Positions 11,218 to 23,270 of a stretch of DNA of 64,000 bases are shown here, one piece after another. Numbering within the stretch: the first letter of the stretch is position 1; every line of letters begins with the position of its first letter. The notes under the pieces were generated by a model. It was not told the DNA's origin. It saw only the letters and a program-made list of their open reading frames with translations, and did no database searches. The position numbers were made by a program, and so were the translations under genes. The DNA is taken from the NCBI GenBank assembly GCA_022701365.1, contig JAKUHH010000040.1, positions 868,001 to 932,000 on the forward strand. Reading direction: 5' to 3'. Source of the stretch: Mycocentrospora acerina (Eukaryota > Ascomycota > Dothideomycetes > Pleosporales).

Positions 11218-12011
11218 ATGAATACGTTCTCGCGGTCCTTGCGGCCTGCTGCGGCGCGTCTCCTGTGCAGCACTGCTGCGACACGCCACATTGTGCGGCG
11301 GACCCCCGGAGCTCTCCCACGACGCGATTTTTCCCTTACTGCACCGCGCAAGCTACTCGGCCCGCCGTTGAACATCCCAAAATGGTGTGTAGATAAACAA
11401 ATATTCCAACATGACTGATTCGTTGTTGTTGTTTTTCTCTTCTTCATTTCAAATGCTACTATAAAAAAACTCTACGTTGCTATTGCCTGCTGACACCATT
11501 GTGCAGGATCGCCGAAAACTCCCACATGCTCAAGCCGCCCATAAACAACTACTGCGTGTACAACGACTCCGTCACTGTCATGATAGTCGGCGGGCCCAAC
11601 GAGCGCACAGACTACCACATCAACGAGACGGCAGAGTGGTTCTACCAACACAAGGGGTCCATGCTGCTGAAAGTCGTCGACGCCTCGCAGCCGCCTGACG
11701 CGCAGTTCCAAGACATCCACATCCACGAGGGCGACATGTTTCTCCTGCCGCCGAACACGCCGCATAACCCTGTGCGGTTCAAGGATACGGTGGGGATTGT
11801 GCTGGAGCAGAAGAGGCCCGAGGACAGTCTGGATCGCCTGCGCTGGTACTGCCAGAGCTGTGGGGAGAAGGTGCATGAGAAAAGCTTTCATTGTACGGAT
11901 TTGGGGACGCAGATCAAGGATGCCGTGAATGCGTTCAAGGCTGATACAAAGGCGAGGACGTGTGGGAATTGCGGGACTGTTTGTGACACTGCGCCGCAGG
12001 CGAAGGCGTGA
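11218..12011 (+). CDS. BNA1: 3-Hydroxyanthranilate 3,4-dioxygenase
   Basis: Opens the ring of 3-hydroxyanthranilate in the kynurenine route to NAD. Model join(11218..11384,11507..12011), 223 residues; the intron splits the Trp codon of PKWIAENSH. Fe(II) ligands fit the cupin family: His93, Glu99 (in ETAEWF) and His142 (NTPHNP), with substrate arginines 89 and 146. The C-terminus has two CxxC pairs (WYCQSC and CGNC) of the rubredoxin-like metal site. Unusually, the usual initiating Met before LGPPLN is absent (the sequence is KLLGPPLN), so translation must start upstream; the extra ~45 residues are Arg/Ser/Ala-rich with almost no acidic residues, like a mitochondrial presequence. Converges on ORC3 with 78 bp between stop codons. 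Confidence 0.95.
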
Positions 12012-12089
12012 ATGTCATGGATGATATGATGGGGTTTGTACGGAATTAGTTGTATAATACAGGGGTGGGGCACAGCGATAGACAGCCAT

Positions 12090-14246
12090 CTATAGTCCTT
12101 TCCACATGGCCTTGGAGATGTGATCCGTCTTCTTCCTGCTGGGTTTGACGAGGCCTAGATATTTTAGCTCGGCGAGCGCGCGTTGGAACAGAGCCCTAGA
12201 AAACGTTAACGAACATGGCCAATACACGTACAGCAGCACGACTTACATTGTTTTTGATTCAGTCTCCTCTTCTCCGTCTCCCGCAATTGCGTTGAACGCT
12301 GACCATAAATCGGTCACGTTGATGAGAGCGCCAGACTCGAGGTACATCTGGTATACAATAGCAGCGGCAGGTTGAGTTGCAGACAAAGCTGCCCCAGTAC
12401 CCTCGTCTCCGCCACAGCAATCACAACCCAGGTAGTCGTGTGGGGACGCCAAAGCGCGTTCAATCGCAAAACGTGGTTTAGGCTGGAAGACCTCGGTGTG
12501 TGGAGACTTGAGATCGTATATCAGAATCTCCGAGAGGAACAAAGTACGTGGATCGATAAATGCCGAATTGAAGTACTCGTCGAGCTGGTCGTGGAATCGC
12601 CCAACCAAGTCAGAGTAGGCCTTGTCCTGTTCCGAAAGCGTCGCCTTGTGCTTGCTTAGCAAAACCTTTTGCGCCACAACTGTTGTTCTGAGACTGTCAT
12701 TGCGGACGTCGTGTTGAGTACGCAGAGGCGCACCAGTGTCGTTCTTCTCGATCAAACTCTCAAGTTCTTTATAGAAGGCGCCAATGTCTAGTGGGATGTA
12801 GTCGCCTTGGAAAGTCTGCATAGACAACAAAACTTGGATCAGCTTATCAGATGGAATCTTCCTGATAGACAGCATCGTCTCGCGTAAGAGCGGTGAGCCA
12901 GATAGTTCTCCTGATGCTGCCCTAGTCCAGACTGATGAGAGGCGGACTGCAGGGGATACTTGCAGACACTCCCTTAAGCTGGCAAAGACCTTGGCTGCAT
13001 AGCTCAGCGTGGAGAGGGCGTGCTTCCCAGATTCGACATGAGCTTTGACCTCATTGAATAGCTGCTGGTTTGATTCTAGCAGCGTGCGGACTTCTTGCGC
13101 TTTTCCGCTGTCTAGCATGCCTTCTATCCATCGTCGAAAGGACGGCAAATTGCGCACAGCTTCGAAGGCATCGACAGGCAGGTCCTCGAAGGCAATACCG
13201 TCTTTGAGGAAAATACTCGGATAATTGGCATAGAAGTGAGACATGTAAGCGTATTTCAATCCGTCAGAAAAGTCCTGAACATTCTGCACGTGGTCTTTTT
13301 GCCGATCCAGCATACGGTGACAGAGGATGGGTCCGACACGCAGAGAAGCATCCGTGCTGGCAACTGTTGCACTGAAGAGCTTTTCAATAATTTCATCAGA
13401 TTGAGTAACATCAAACTTCTCGCCCTCAAGTTGGCGTAGCGATTTTCCTGATAAACGGTCTTCGAAACTCTCAGCAGACGTGGCAATGCCGAAAAGTAAC
13501 ACAAAGGGCAGACGATCAAGCCATGAGCTAAGCTTGAGTTAGGACGGCTGAAATGGGCAATCATGGGGCAAACCTACTGGAAAAGATCAATCGCATCTAC
13601 GAGCAGTCCTGCGTCAAAAGCTTCGCTATCTTGGAGCGCAACAATGATACTCGCGACACGATTCTTCTTCCGCCACTCCTGAACATGACCAAGATCGTAG
13701 TTGAGTAGTTTCGGCCCATATCTCGAGGATGTCGTCGAGCGCTCTACATCATCCTCGTCATCATCATCTACATGCGATGTTACCTTTTTAATGAGATTCT
13801 TCAGAAGCGTCTTCAGGTTCGGGCACTCTCCAGACGTTAAGACAACATAGGTTCCGTTTGTATCTTTAGAAACCTTTTCGCCCAGACGCTGGAAGAAAGG
13901 GCCATGGGATGCAATACTAGGCCCTGCAACAACAAGTCCTGTGGGAATGGCAAATTTCTGCTCATCTGGAGAAGCTCCAGCTGTCGCGATGAAGCTGACA
14001 ATCTTCTCCTGGGTTGCGCTATCTGCTTGCTCAAGCGTACTCTGCTATTGTCAGAAGTTTTCAGACCATCATACAACAAGAAAAAATTACTTGAATTCGC
14101 TCCTCTTGCTGCGCCCATATTTCGCGGTAGATTTGAAGTCGTTCTGGCAGGTGCTCTTGTGGATTAAATTCGCCCACGCGCTGGCGTTTGGGCGCCCGCT
14201 CTTCCGTTTCCGATGGTTCGTAAATGTAGCACCTTTGATGTTCCAT
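12090..14246 (-). CDS. ORC3: Origin recognition complex subunit 3
   Basis: Part of the six-subunit complex that marks replication origins and loads MCM with Cdc6 and Cdt1. Model complement(join(12090..12195,12247..13527,13578..14041,14091..14246)), 668 residues, phases 0, 2 and 2 at successive introns. Recognised from FVLLFGIATSAESF following the HSWLDRLP segment, the AAA-like fold before it, a long helical insert, and the C-terminal block LAELKYLGLVKPSRKKTDH ending in WKGL. Exon 2 is not in the same frame as the longest open frame of that stretch; it was recovered by reading through the intron boundaries (GLVVAGPSIASHGPFF, YVVLTSGECPNLKTLL). An acidic run (DDDDEDDVE) interrupts the N-terminal domain. 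Introns 49-51 nt with CTAAC-like branch sites. Confidence 0.93.
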
Positions 14247-14798
14247 TTTGGCTGTGTGGGTTGGTAGGCAATCTTGGACGAGTTTGTTGATGATTGAGTC
14301 CCTGAGGTCGAGGTCTGGACGCGACAAGCAAACACGCCAACACGTGCGACCGCGAGTCGCGAGCTGGCCAAAGCTTCCATATTTAACATCACAAAATTGC
14401 TCGAGAAGACTTTCACGCAGTCAAGAATGCAGATGAGAAATGCAATTGTTGTCATTGTTTGAGATGTTCAAATAGTATCACAGAGCTTGATAGGCGTACA
14501 TCGTATGCCATATTCAATCTTCCCTAGGCTTGCCTCTTTGTATCTTGAGGTTTGTCTACGTAAATCACAATGTGGGAACGGAACTATACCTGGTGAAAAG
14601 ATGTACAACCTGCGGTTACCTAGTCTTCTAGCTTCAGTCAAATTTCACATGTAATACTCTCGCCGTAGTGAGAGGACGCAGCTACACAATGCGTGAGCTT
14701 CAGTTTAACTAGATTAGGCAGTCTTTAGTAGAGCCACTCTCAGAGCATAAAGAGTGCTCTGATCAATACTTGACTTGTGCATGTATGCGACAAAGCTT
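14247..14798. other. Intergenic: ORC3 promoter / GPATCH11 3' end
   Basis: 552 bp, AT-rich in the middle (14460-14780). No gene, RNA or repeat seen. Genes on both sides are on the minus strand. Confidence 0.5.
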
Positions 14799-15776
14799 TC
14801 AGTCGTGATCTTCTTCGGTTACTCCCGGGCAACCTTCCATTTCCATGTCAGGATATTGATATCCACAGTATAGGCAATAGTGAAACTTTTCTCGCAAAAA
14901 GAGAAGGACCTTCTGAAGTCTCTCCACAATTGGCAGTACCTCAAATTCTGCCAACTCGGGATCTTCAGCTTCGAGATCGCTCGAGAGAGAGGTATAGAAA
15001 GGAGTCAAATCGTGGCCCAGTGCTACCTTTGAATCATTATCCTCGTCCTCATCGGCCAGAGTAGGCAGCCTAGAAGCGAGGCTATTATTAAGCTCGCGGC
15101 GTTGCTGCTTTTCGTATTGTTTCTCAACCCTCCACCGCGCGCGGCTGCGCCACAGGACGTTGATATCCTTCAGTGGCTTATCAACTGGCTCGGGGGTGCC
15201 CTTCTCTTCGGCGTCTTTCTCCGACAACCGTTCAGCTGTTCGTTGCGCGCTGTCCAGATCTCTCTCCAATTTCTTATCTTTTTGCTCTTGTCGACGAATC
15301 TCAAGGTAGTCGCCTTCTTCCTCTTTGGAGCGTTTGGCGTCTCGCTCTGCCTCTGCCCACTGCTCTCTGATCTTGCGCTTCTTCTCCGACTCCAGACCAA
15401 TGCCTCCCCTGTCCTCCTTGACGCTGACCTGTATGGGCTCTTTGCGTGCACCGTCGGATTTTCCTAGCGCGTCGCCCTGCTTGAAGCCAAATTTAGCCAT
15501 CATCTTGAAACCTTTGTTTGTCTCAGGCAGGGCAGTGGCCAGCGCTGCCTCCCGCGCTGCTTCTGCCTCTTCCTCACGCTCGGCCTTTGTCTTTTGACGC
15601 GCTCGAGCCTCGCCCTGCGGATTTGCGTTAGCCCACCGAATTTATGGATACACTCCGAGACACACCTCTTTGCGCTTGCGCGCGGCGCGCTGGAGAGACG
15701 TCTCGAATTTGGGACCCTTTGGCGCATCCTCAAAGATCATATTCATGTAATCATCGTCATCGTCGGATTGCGCCAT
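14799..15776 (-). CDS. G-patch protein, GPATCH11/CCDC75-like
   Basis: G-patch proteins usually bind and activate DEAH helicases in splicing or ribosome maturation; the nuclear role here is inferred. Model complement(join(14799..15614,15666..15776)), 308 residues. It starts MAQSDDDDDYMNMIF, followed by a basic segment, then after the intron a charged coiled stretch and the G-patch at about residues 72-118 (KFGFKQGDALGKS...GGIGL). A long Lys/Glu/Arg-rich helix follows. The C-terminus is the DUF4187 signature, FHYCLYCGYQYPD ending GCPGVTEEDHD. The intron acceptor ccgcag follows a gctaac branch site. Length fits the family. Confidence 0.92.
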
Positions 15777-17252
15777 GGTGTCTGCGTGGCTGGCGTTGGA
15801 CCACAGCAGACGGTTGCGAGTCCAACACCCTCTCAAATTGGCGTTGTTGAAGTGCCCACTTAAGCATATCTTGGCAGCGGTCCTGCGCTGGAGCGGTCTC
15901 CACTGGTAGTTTTTTCTGAAAAAAAATACCACCGCAAAGTCTTAGTAAAGGATGCCTGCCATTACCAATGCCATGGCCAGAGACTGCAAGTGTTCTAGTG
16001 GCCTTCCAATCCTGTGCATGGAGCTGTGTTGATGTTTTCCGCCTGCTCCGCCCAAATTTCTCAACACACTTGATGCGTGGGTACGACGAGATGTCTCGAT
16101 GCGCACGGCATCCGTGCGCTGTCCGTTCTCGTCTAGGATCTGTCCTCATCGGGGTCCGGCATCCACACCGTCCGCCATGGGCCCAAGATGCAGAGCGTGC
16201 GATCGGCCAGGGTGGGGCTCGCGGGCTTCGTCGTGTCGATTGTACAACCTCCTCAGCACCTAGCGTTTACTCCGCAAAATGCCAGAAACTCTGGGGTTCG
16301 GCTCAAGCAGCGTCGACATGGCCATGAGCTTTTCATGTGAAAGCCCTGGGGTGGCGATCCCCCTGGTGTGCGGCGCATGCTGATTGGGCGCGTCCTGACC
16401 TGCTCTCTTTGGACGTCGCGTGCCTACGGAAAACGAGGCACTTCCCGGCAGCAAGGGCGGATATTGTCACACATATGGTCGGATTGGCTGAAAGTCTCGC
16501 CGCAGTTGCAGTCGGCCTAACTGCAATCATCTTCCCCACCGGCGCCTAGTCTGGGGGGAAGTGTAGACTAACGCCTGGCTGTGGTCACTTTTCTAGTCCG
16601 AGCTTCCCGCCTTCATCTACGTCCTGTCCAGCAGTTTTGGGCAGACGCTACGCCTCCCGGTGCTATCCACAAAATCGACAGAGCTGAGAGCAAGGTTTGC
16701 TTTTGCCTCCTTTAGACGTGCAGCCACTCACTCGGCTCGCTGGTATACATAGCGTCCGTCACCTCCAACAACATGTGAAGCTTGGCTTTATATTCCAACT
16801 GGCTTCGCCGTGCTATTGCAGTTGTTCAGGCGGCAATCATTTCGGAGTCCATCCATTTTGAGCAGTGTTGGTGGGCCTGGGTGAAGTCGCGGGACCCTGT
16901 TACCGATCGACCATCCCCGTGTTATGGCAACCTTGAAATCCATCCTTCGGCGAACACCCAATACATCCTAGCTCTATAGAATTCTCGTTTCTAGTATCCA
17001 TCTGCATTCATGTTCAGTTGCCCGGTTGCCATATAGCTGGGTTCCCCACAGGATCATCTCTCCCCGCAGGCGTTAACAAGTCGTCCCGAGGCCTCGCAAC
17101 GCAGATAGACATCTGTTCCCCAATCTTCAGCTGAAAGACACCATAAAAGCGCCTGTGCTGCAACTACCTCCTTTTTAGCCGAATTCCTGGTCGGCCTACT
17201 ACCTCGTCAATCACCGCACCGAGTCAGAGATTCTGGCCTTTTCTCATCCATC
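15777..17252. other. Intergenic, about 1.48 kb, divergent promoters
   Basis: Between the GPATCH11-like (-) and DUF3712 (+) starts. Short open frames (up to ~130 codons) overlap on both strands without recognisable content. I see no RNA gene or repeat. Confidence 0.5.
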
Positions 17253-18417
17253 ATGGACTACAAAGCCGAGGAACATGTGCAGGTGAACACCTACTCATCA
17301 GAAGAGCGGAAGAAGGGGGGCATACTCAACACTCTCTACCCTCCAGGCCCCCAGCCAGGTGCCAAGGGTCGAGTGAAGAACCACTGCAGGAAGTTTTGGT
17401 GGTGTGGTAAGTACTCGTCTTGCCGAGTATTATCAAAGGCACACACTTACCCATCCTAGATCTCCTCGTCTTCGCTGTCATCGCCCTGGTTGTGATTCTC
17501 CCTTTGATCTTTGTTGCCATTCCAAAAATAGCCCAGGATGAAATTAATGGCTCAACCCTTGTGGTTACGTCCATGGAGGTTCGAAACCCGCAGCCTGACA
17601 GCATTCTCCTGAAGCTCGACAACACAATCGAGAGTGACAGCAACTACCATCCTACTATCAACAGCTTCGGTGCTACTCTATCCCTCAAAGATAGGCAGCC
17701 ATTCCTTCATCTCGTCATTCCTACTGTCAAGTCCAACAAGGAGGTATTCGTCAAGGTTGATCAGAATGTAAACATTACCGATGCAAAGGCCTTCACCGAG
17801 TACGCCATGGTCACTCTCGCCAGCGAGTCGTACGACGTATATCTCAACGGAAAGCCAAGCATTAAGCTAGGAGGTCTGCCATCCATGGATGTTGACTACA
17901 ACAAGAAGATTGTCATGAAAGGTACATTTTAGAAACCATGTTTGCTTGTTACAGTAAAACTGACCAAGACTTAGGACTGAACTCGCTCAAAGGCCTCAAC
18001 ATCACAGAGTTCAAGATTCTGTTTGGTTCAGACAAAGTTCTGGCTGACGGCTCCAACGCCATCGGCACCGTCTTCATCCCCAACCCATCCGTCATGACGC
18101 TCGATCTTGGAAACGTCACCATGAACCTGGCCGTTGGAAACGAGACACTTGGTTATGCACTTCTTCCTAACCTTGTTGTCAAGCCTGGTGACAACTACGT
18201 ACCAATGCAGGCTGTCACGGATCAGATCAAGGTCATCTCTCTGATCCGAAGCTCATACAGGAATGCCGTTCTCCCACTTGACATCACCGGCAACTCGAGT
18301 GTTGTTGGAACCAAGCACCTGACGTACTACGAGGCTGCACTTCAGCACAGCAAGCTACGCGTGGACCTCAACGTGGGCCCAGCGTTGGCAGCTATCGGCT
18401 TGAACATCACCAGCTAG
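17253..18417 (+). CDS. DUF3712 / LEA14-like membrane protein
   Basis: Function unknown; the family is fungal and predicted to be membrane anchored. Model join(17253..17406,17460..17921,17975..18417), 352 residues, both introns (53 nt each) in phase 1. The N-terminus is short and hydrophilic with a Cys/Trp-rich CRKFWWCD, then one strong membrane helix at residues 52-73 (LLVFAVIALVVILPLIFVAI). The rest is beta-rich with LEA14-type features: TLVVTSMEVRNPQPDSI, several N-glycosylation sequons (NIT, NVT, NET, NSS, NIT) and a terminal NITS. That pattern suggests a type II protein with a lumenal or extracellular domain. The assignment rests on general resemblance, not on a catalytic motif. Confidence 0.82.
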
Positions 18418-21410
18418 AAGTTGAACCAAGTAAGGCAGATTTTTGAATCTTGTTAACGGATGAATAATGGAAGAATTGAACCTGCGAGGGCGCAGTCGTT
18501 ACGTATGATACCTGTTGCATATTTGCACGCGCGCTCATTTACTCGGGAGGACTGGTCTAGCTTAGATCTACCTTTCAAATAATCAATACCTTGAATCCAA
18601 CCACATGGAATTCTTATCTCAGTGAAGCGAACTTGTGCCACGCTCGAATTTTTTTTCTCCGGCATTATTCGGTGAAAATCAGAGTGAAGTGCACTATTCG
18701 GTAATACTAAAATGAAATGCAATATACAACGAGAGCGAACTCCATTATTCATCTACCGCCAGATCCCGTAATCATCAATGGAATTTGCTCCACCCGCGAC
18801 TAAAAACTCACACACATATGTGCCTCAAATTCCCGAGAATCCATAGGGCAAAACGGCACAATCGCGCACAGGTTAGGGTGCATAGGACAACACAACCCAT
18901 GCATGCCACTATCGTTTACGGTCACAATCACAATCACCGCCACCCCCATTACCAATCACAGCAAATAGCATCCGCCCTTCCACCCCAGCAGCCTCGGCAG
19001 AAGCATGCTCTGCATGAAATATCGAAACTCGATGCGGATAGTTTCCTCTGCTTAAACAAACGGTCGGGAGATTTTCCGACTAGTTAGTATGCCGTGTGAT
19101 TGCGATCAGACTTGCGCTAGACGATCTATCGTCATTGCAATGGGAATCACTGTGCTTCAAAGATTAGGCTAAGCTGTGGCTAGTGAAACGAGGTGAGCAT
19201 CAAGATCGTCAAGGTAAAAGCGACGCGCGGCAAATTTTGCTCCGCTAACAGTGAAGATGGGGGGTGACCAAGTCGATAACCGCTCTGGTGGTATCTACAT
19301 GAAGAAAAGATGTGGGGATGTCTAGCGATGGAGCAAGGTGAGTTTTATGGTTAGAGCATCTGGGTTCTACTAACTGCGCTTTTTCCGCTCCACTGTGCTG
19401 ATGGTGAATCGCCTCCATGTCGGGTAGAGTGAAGAAAGTGAGTGAATGATGGAGATGTAGCAGGAGCAAAGAACTATATGAAAACTCACTCGATCGTTTG
19501 GAATTTTCACAAGGTATACTGAAAGCTTTTTTTTCCTAAAAAAAATGAGCAAAACCAGCGCCGCGGTGTCGAGAAGTGTTCATACCCCTCCCTCCACTGT
19601 CGATATCACACTACGAGAAATAATGTCTAGGTCATTTTCAAGAGGGTCGATAAAATTGCAGTTTCACAGTCTGAGCTTTTGAGGAGGCTTTGCTTTCTCC
19701 CAGATTGGGGATCTTCGTGTGCGACTTCTAGGCCCGGGTTCAGGCCTTGAGTTTCTGGTCAAAGTCGTGGCGATGCTCCCTGTGCGTAGATTAAGTTTGT
19801 GAATCAACACTGTACCCCTTCGATGGAGATCACAGCAAGGCTAGGGAAAATGTAGTAATTATTAACAACAAACGCAGTTTGTATGTGATTTAATAAACTT
19901 GAAATCATTTAGTTACTAGATTTCACTTAAATAGGTCTTGGGTTAGTAGTTACTAAATTTACCTTATCTATGGATCACAGTAGCTTTTCCGTGAGTGCCT
20001 AGTCAGTTCCGCATAGTAACCGGTAGGATCTACAAAAATCCTCATGCTGAAACAACTAAGCACTATATATACTGTACTTCACATAGAATACTTGCTTAAG
20101 TATTCTTGTGCTTACCTTTTGGAATTAGGGTTATTGCGTAGTATCAATAGCAAGGGCAGGGCGCCTTACCATTACACACGCTACACTATATGAATTAGCC
20201 ATTTAGTGAGTGTTGATCTGATTGTGTAGTTTATGTTATTCGAGGCTGGGGTTGTAGTTTCTGTCGGCACAAATTTTAAAGTGGGAGTCGATAGCCGCAA
20301 GAGAAGAGTATTTTAACACCGCTGGCTTTTCTCAGAAAGAAAGTAATGGAAGATTACGGATTGGATCTGCAAGTAGAAGCTGAGAAGAATCAAGGAATAG
20401 GCATTGTTGAAAGTACTCCACTTCTTGAGTCTGTTTGAGTTGTTTCTTCATTCACTGACTTTCAAAGCATATCTGTAAATCTAATTTATCAGATCAAGCA
20501 GTAATATCACGAACAGAAGATTATCCTTTCTCTTCATAGGTAATGGACGACGGGTTCCTTTTAGGACAGCATTTTCAGCCGATCTGTAGGACTACACTAT
20601 GTACGCTCGGATTCGGTTTCATAACTGAAAGCTGAAAGGTTGACAACTGACGATCTGTTTATTTTTTTTTATTCCCCAAATAATTCTCTATGGCCCTCTC
20701 TGGTGCACCTTCGCAGCTGATGATAAATGTTGGAAAAGAGATCAAATAGTGGTTTTCTCGGCAGGCGGTAACCAAATACTTTCAAAGCGAGAAACAAGTG
20801 AAGATCATGCCAAGAGTGGAGCAAAAGCTTGATGCAGGCTTCCTTGATGACGAAGCCAGTAGAGGATGCTTGAAATGCATGATAATCAACTTTCTGTCTT
20901 GAACCACAACATACTATCATCAGGTATTTCTCCTACTGTAGCACTTTCCCTGGTCCAGTAGATTATCAGTTTTCACACTACACTTTAGCTTGATCTCTCA
21001 AGCTATATCAGATCTAAGAAGTATTGGCGACTATATATCACGAAGTAGGCTGAAGCAACGCCATTGGTCAAACGGTACCGGGTTTTATGGCCGGCATCGC
21101 ATCGATGAATGACGCTGGATAGCGTATACTAACAACAATATCTGATTTCTAAGAGCCTTTTTCACTCATAATAGGGAAAGAGATTTGCATGGGGGTTGTT
21201 GGTACGAGTGCATGCGTTGACGATAGGCCCTAGCGACATTTGTGTTGATGACGATGCCGATTTACCGCTGACGGGCAGGGGTTCTTCATCCACTAGGCTC
21301 GCCGCGCAACGTTCCGCCGTCCGCATGGTTCAGGCTAATTCTACCAGCGTATCGCAGAACATCAAGCTGCCTCATCGTGATTCCTACCTACACCGGTAGC
21401 GTTTGCCAAC
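18418..21410. other. Gene-free 3 kb with an AT-rich island
   Basis: No gene supported on either strand; open frames are short and unlike any protein I recognise. The centre is markedly AT-rich: 19861-19920 has 15 G/C of 60, 19921-19980 has 19, and 20041-20100 has 20. It contains a 9-bp perfect inverted repeat at 20085-20106 and a pair of similar 20-mers at 19910 and 19947. A decayed or RIP-mutated mobile element is possible but no transposase or LTR can be seen. Confidence 0.5.
20085..20106. repeat. Perfect hairpin, 9-bp arms, 4-nt loop
   Basis: AGAATACTT and AAGTATTCT flank GCTT. Seen directly; it lies inside the AT-rich gene-free island, with no adjacent T-run or gene that would make it a terminator. 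Confidence 0.8.
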
Positions 21411-23270
21411 ATGGAGGGCCAAAATGTTGCGCCTGTTTCGCAGCCCGGCAATGCGCCATCTAGTGAGCATAAGCAGCAAGAAGATGCTGCGCAGATGATC
21501 CAGCGCAACTATCGCGGATACCGGGAAAGACGGCAGCTTGAAGGCATAGGCCTGGATGCCAGCGCACGTTGGGCAGAGGTCTGATGTCCTGTGCTGCCAG
21601 CTGGACATTTGACGTAGCATGTTAACGTGACATAGGCTGTGCGAGATGGTCAGCATCCTCCTGTGACAAGTATACTAGTAAGCGCCTGCTAAACGTACAA
21701 GCCAAATGGCGCGCTGCGACCCGACCGAAATCTCGGACATTGGAAGCTCAAACACGGGCATCTCTGACCACACCCGAAGAACGCGCTCAGGCGAATTCAC
21801 AGGCTGCACGGCAGACCTGGAAACGAGTAGGAGAGATTGCAAGACGTGCCGGTGCAGATGACCCCGTAGACGATTCCTACTCGGAAGACGAATTGACGCC
21901 TGGGGAACGGACGGAGCAGCGGAACAAGAGCGATAATGCAAAGTCAGAGCGCGAGAGGACGGCCAAGATGATGGACCTGCAATACTTTCTCGAGATGGTG
22001 GACCAAAAGCATCGGTATGGCAGCAACCTCCGCGCATATCACGAACAGTGGAAAAAGGCAGAGACCAACGAGAACTTCTTCTACTGGCTTGACCACGGAG
22101 AGGGCAGGCACTATGAACATCCTACTGTCTCGAGAGAGAGGCTGGATAAGGAGCAAGTACGATACCTCTCCCGAGAGGAACGACTACACTACTTGGTCAC
22201 GATAGATAGCGAGGGACGACTCTGTTGGGCAAAGAACGGAGAACGAATCAGCACGACGACAGAGTACAAGGATAGTGTCAACGGGGTGGTCCCAGTGGAC
22301 GATGACACACCAGCTTACGGTCCTCACGGCTCACTTCTTCACGATGGACAAAGCAAGGTCTTCAGGAGATCGACATCTTCGTCAAGTTCAGACTCATCCG
22401 TAGAGCACAGTGATGTTGAAGGGGAGCACTACGTCAACGAAGATTTGGACCAGGCCAAGGGCATATCAAAGCTCAGGCACGTGTCCGCAGCCACTGTTCT
22501 GAATCATCTGCTGCGAAGCTCGGTAAAGCCAAACTCGTGGATATTTGTAGGCTGACTTGCTTCTCTCACTTCTACAGAAATTGCTCACTCAGTATTAGGT
22601 CGCTGACACATCGTTCCGTCTTTACATCGGCATCAAGCAATCAGGCGCTTTCCAACACAGCTCCTTCCTCCATGGCGCACGTATCTCTGCTGCGGGTCTT
22701 ATCAAGATCAAGGATGGCCAGCTTCGCCGCCTTTCTCCCTTGTCTGGGCACTACCGTCCTCCTACTAAGAACTTCCGTGCGTTTGTCCATTCCATGAAAG
22801 AGAACGGCGTCGACATGTCACGCGTCTCCATCTCCCGTTCCTACGCAGTCTTAGTCGGGCTTGAAGCCTACGTCAAAACACGCAGAAAGATCAAGCACGG
22901 CGTTGGCCACGTCAAAGATGCGGAAACCAAAATTGTACACCCTGAAGAATATGATAAGATGAAGGAAGAGGAAGAAGACAACAGTAAGAGCGCGGAGAAA
23001 GAGAGGCAGGTACTCGCTCAGACAGCAGAGAAGGAAGAAGCGGAGAAGAAGGAGAAAAGTTGGAAACACAGGATCTGGAGGCGACTCAGTCTTCGCACTG
23101 TCGACAAGGACGAGCCGACGTCCGAGGAGCGGAAAGACGCTAAGGAGCAGAAGAGGAAGAAGTGGTTGAGTAAGCCCGGTGAGGACGTTGAGAGTGGAAT
23201 ACCGCCTGGAGGGACGCGGGACGCGGTGGGTAAGGCGGATGGTGCATCTGTGCCTGCGTCCACGCCATGA
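21411..23270 (+). CDS. IQ-motif (calmodulin-binding) protein
   Basis: Fungal protein of unknown role carrying a calmodulin-binding IQ motif near residues 24-45 (AAQMIQRNYRGYRERR). Model join(21411..21578,21636..21648,21702..22546,22599..23270), 565 residues. Exon 2 is a 13-nt microexon coding AVRD plus one base; skipping it shifts the frame, and both flanking introns start with unusual GTC donors. The conserved core includes ARWAEAVRDAKWR, WKRVGEIARRAG, DLQYFLEMVDQKHRYG, FFYWLDHGEG, and after the third intron SGAFQHSSFLHGARIS and SGHYRPPTKNFRAFV. Residues about 430-565 are Lys/Glu-rich and probably disordered or coiled. No transmembrane segment or signal peptide. Confidence 0.85.

Noticed and set aside
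21196..21399. 67-codon plus-strand frame just before the IQ gene
   Set aside because: Ends before the conserved start at 21411 and shows no domain; likely 5' leader sequence.
18418..21410. A transposon in the gene-free island
   Set aside because: No transposase, reverse transcriptase, LTR or terminal inverted repeats could be read; only composition and a small hairpin.
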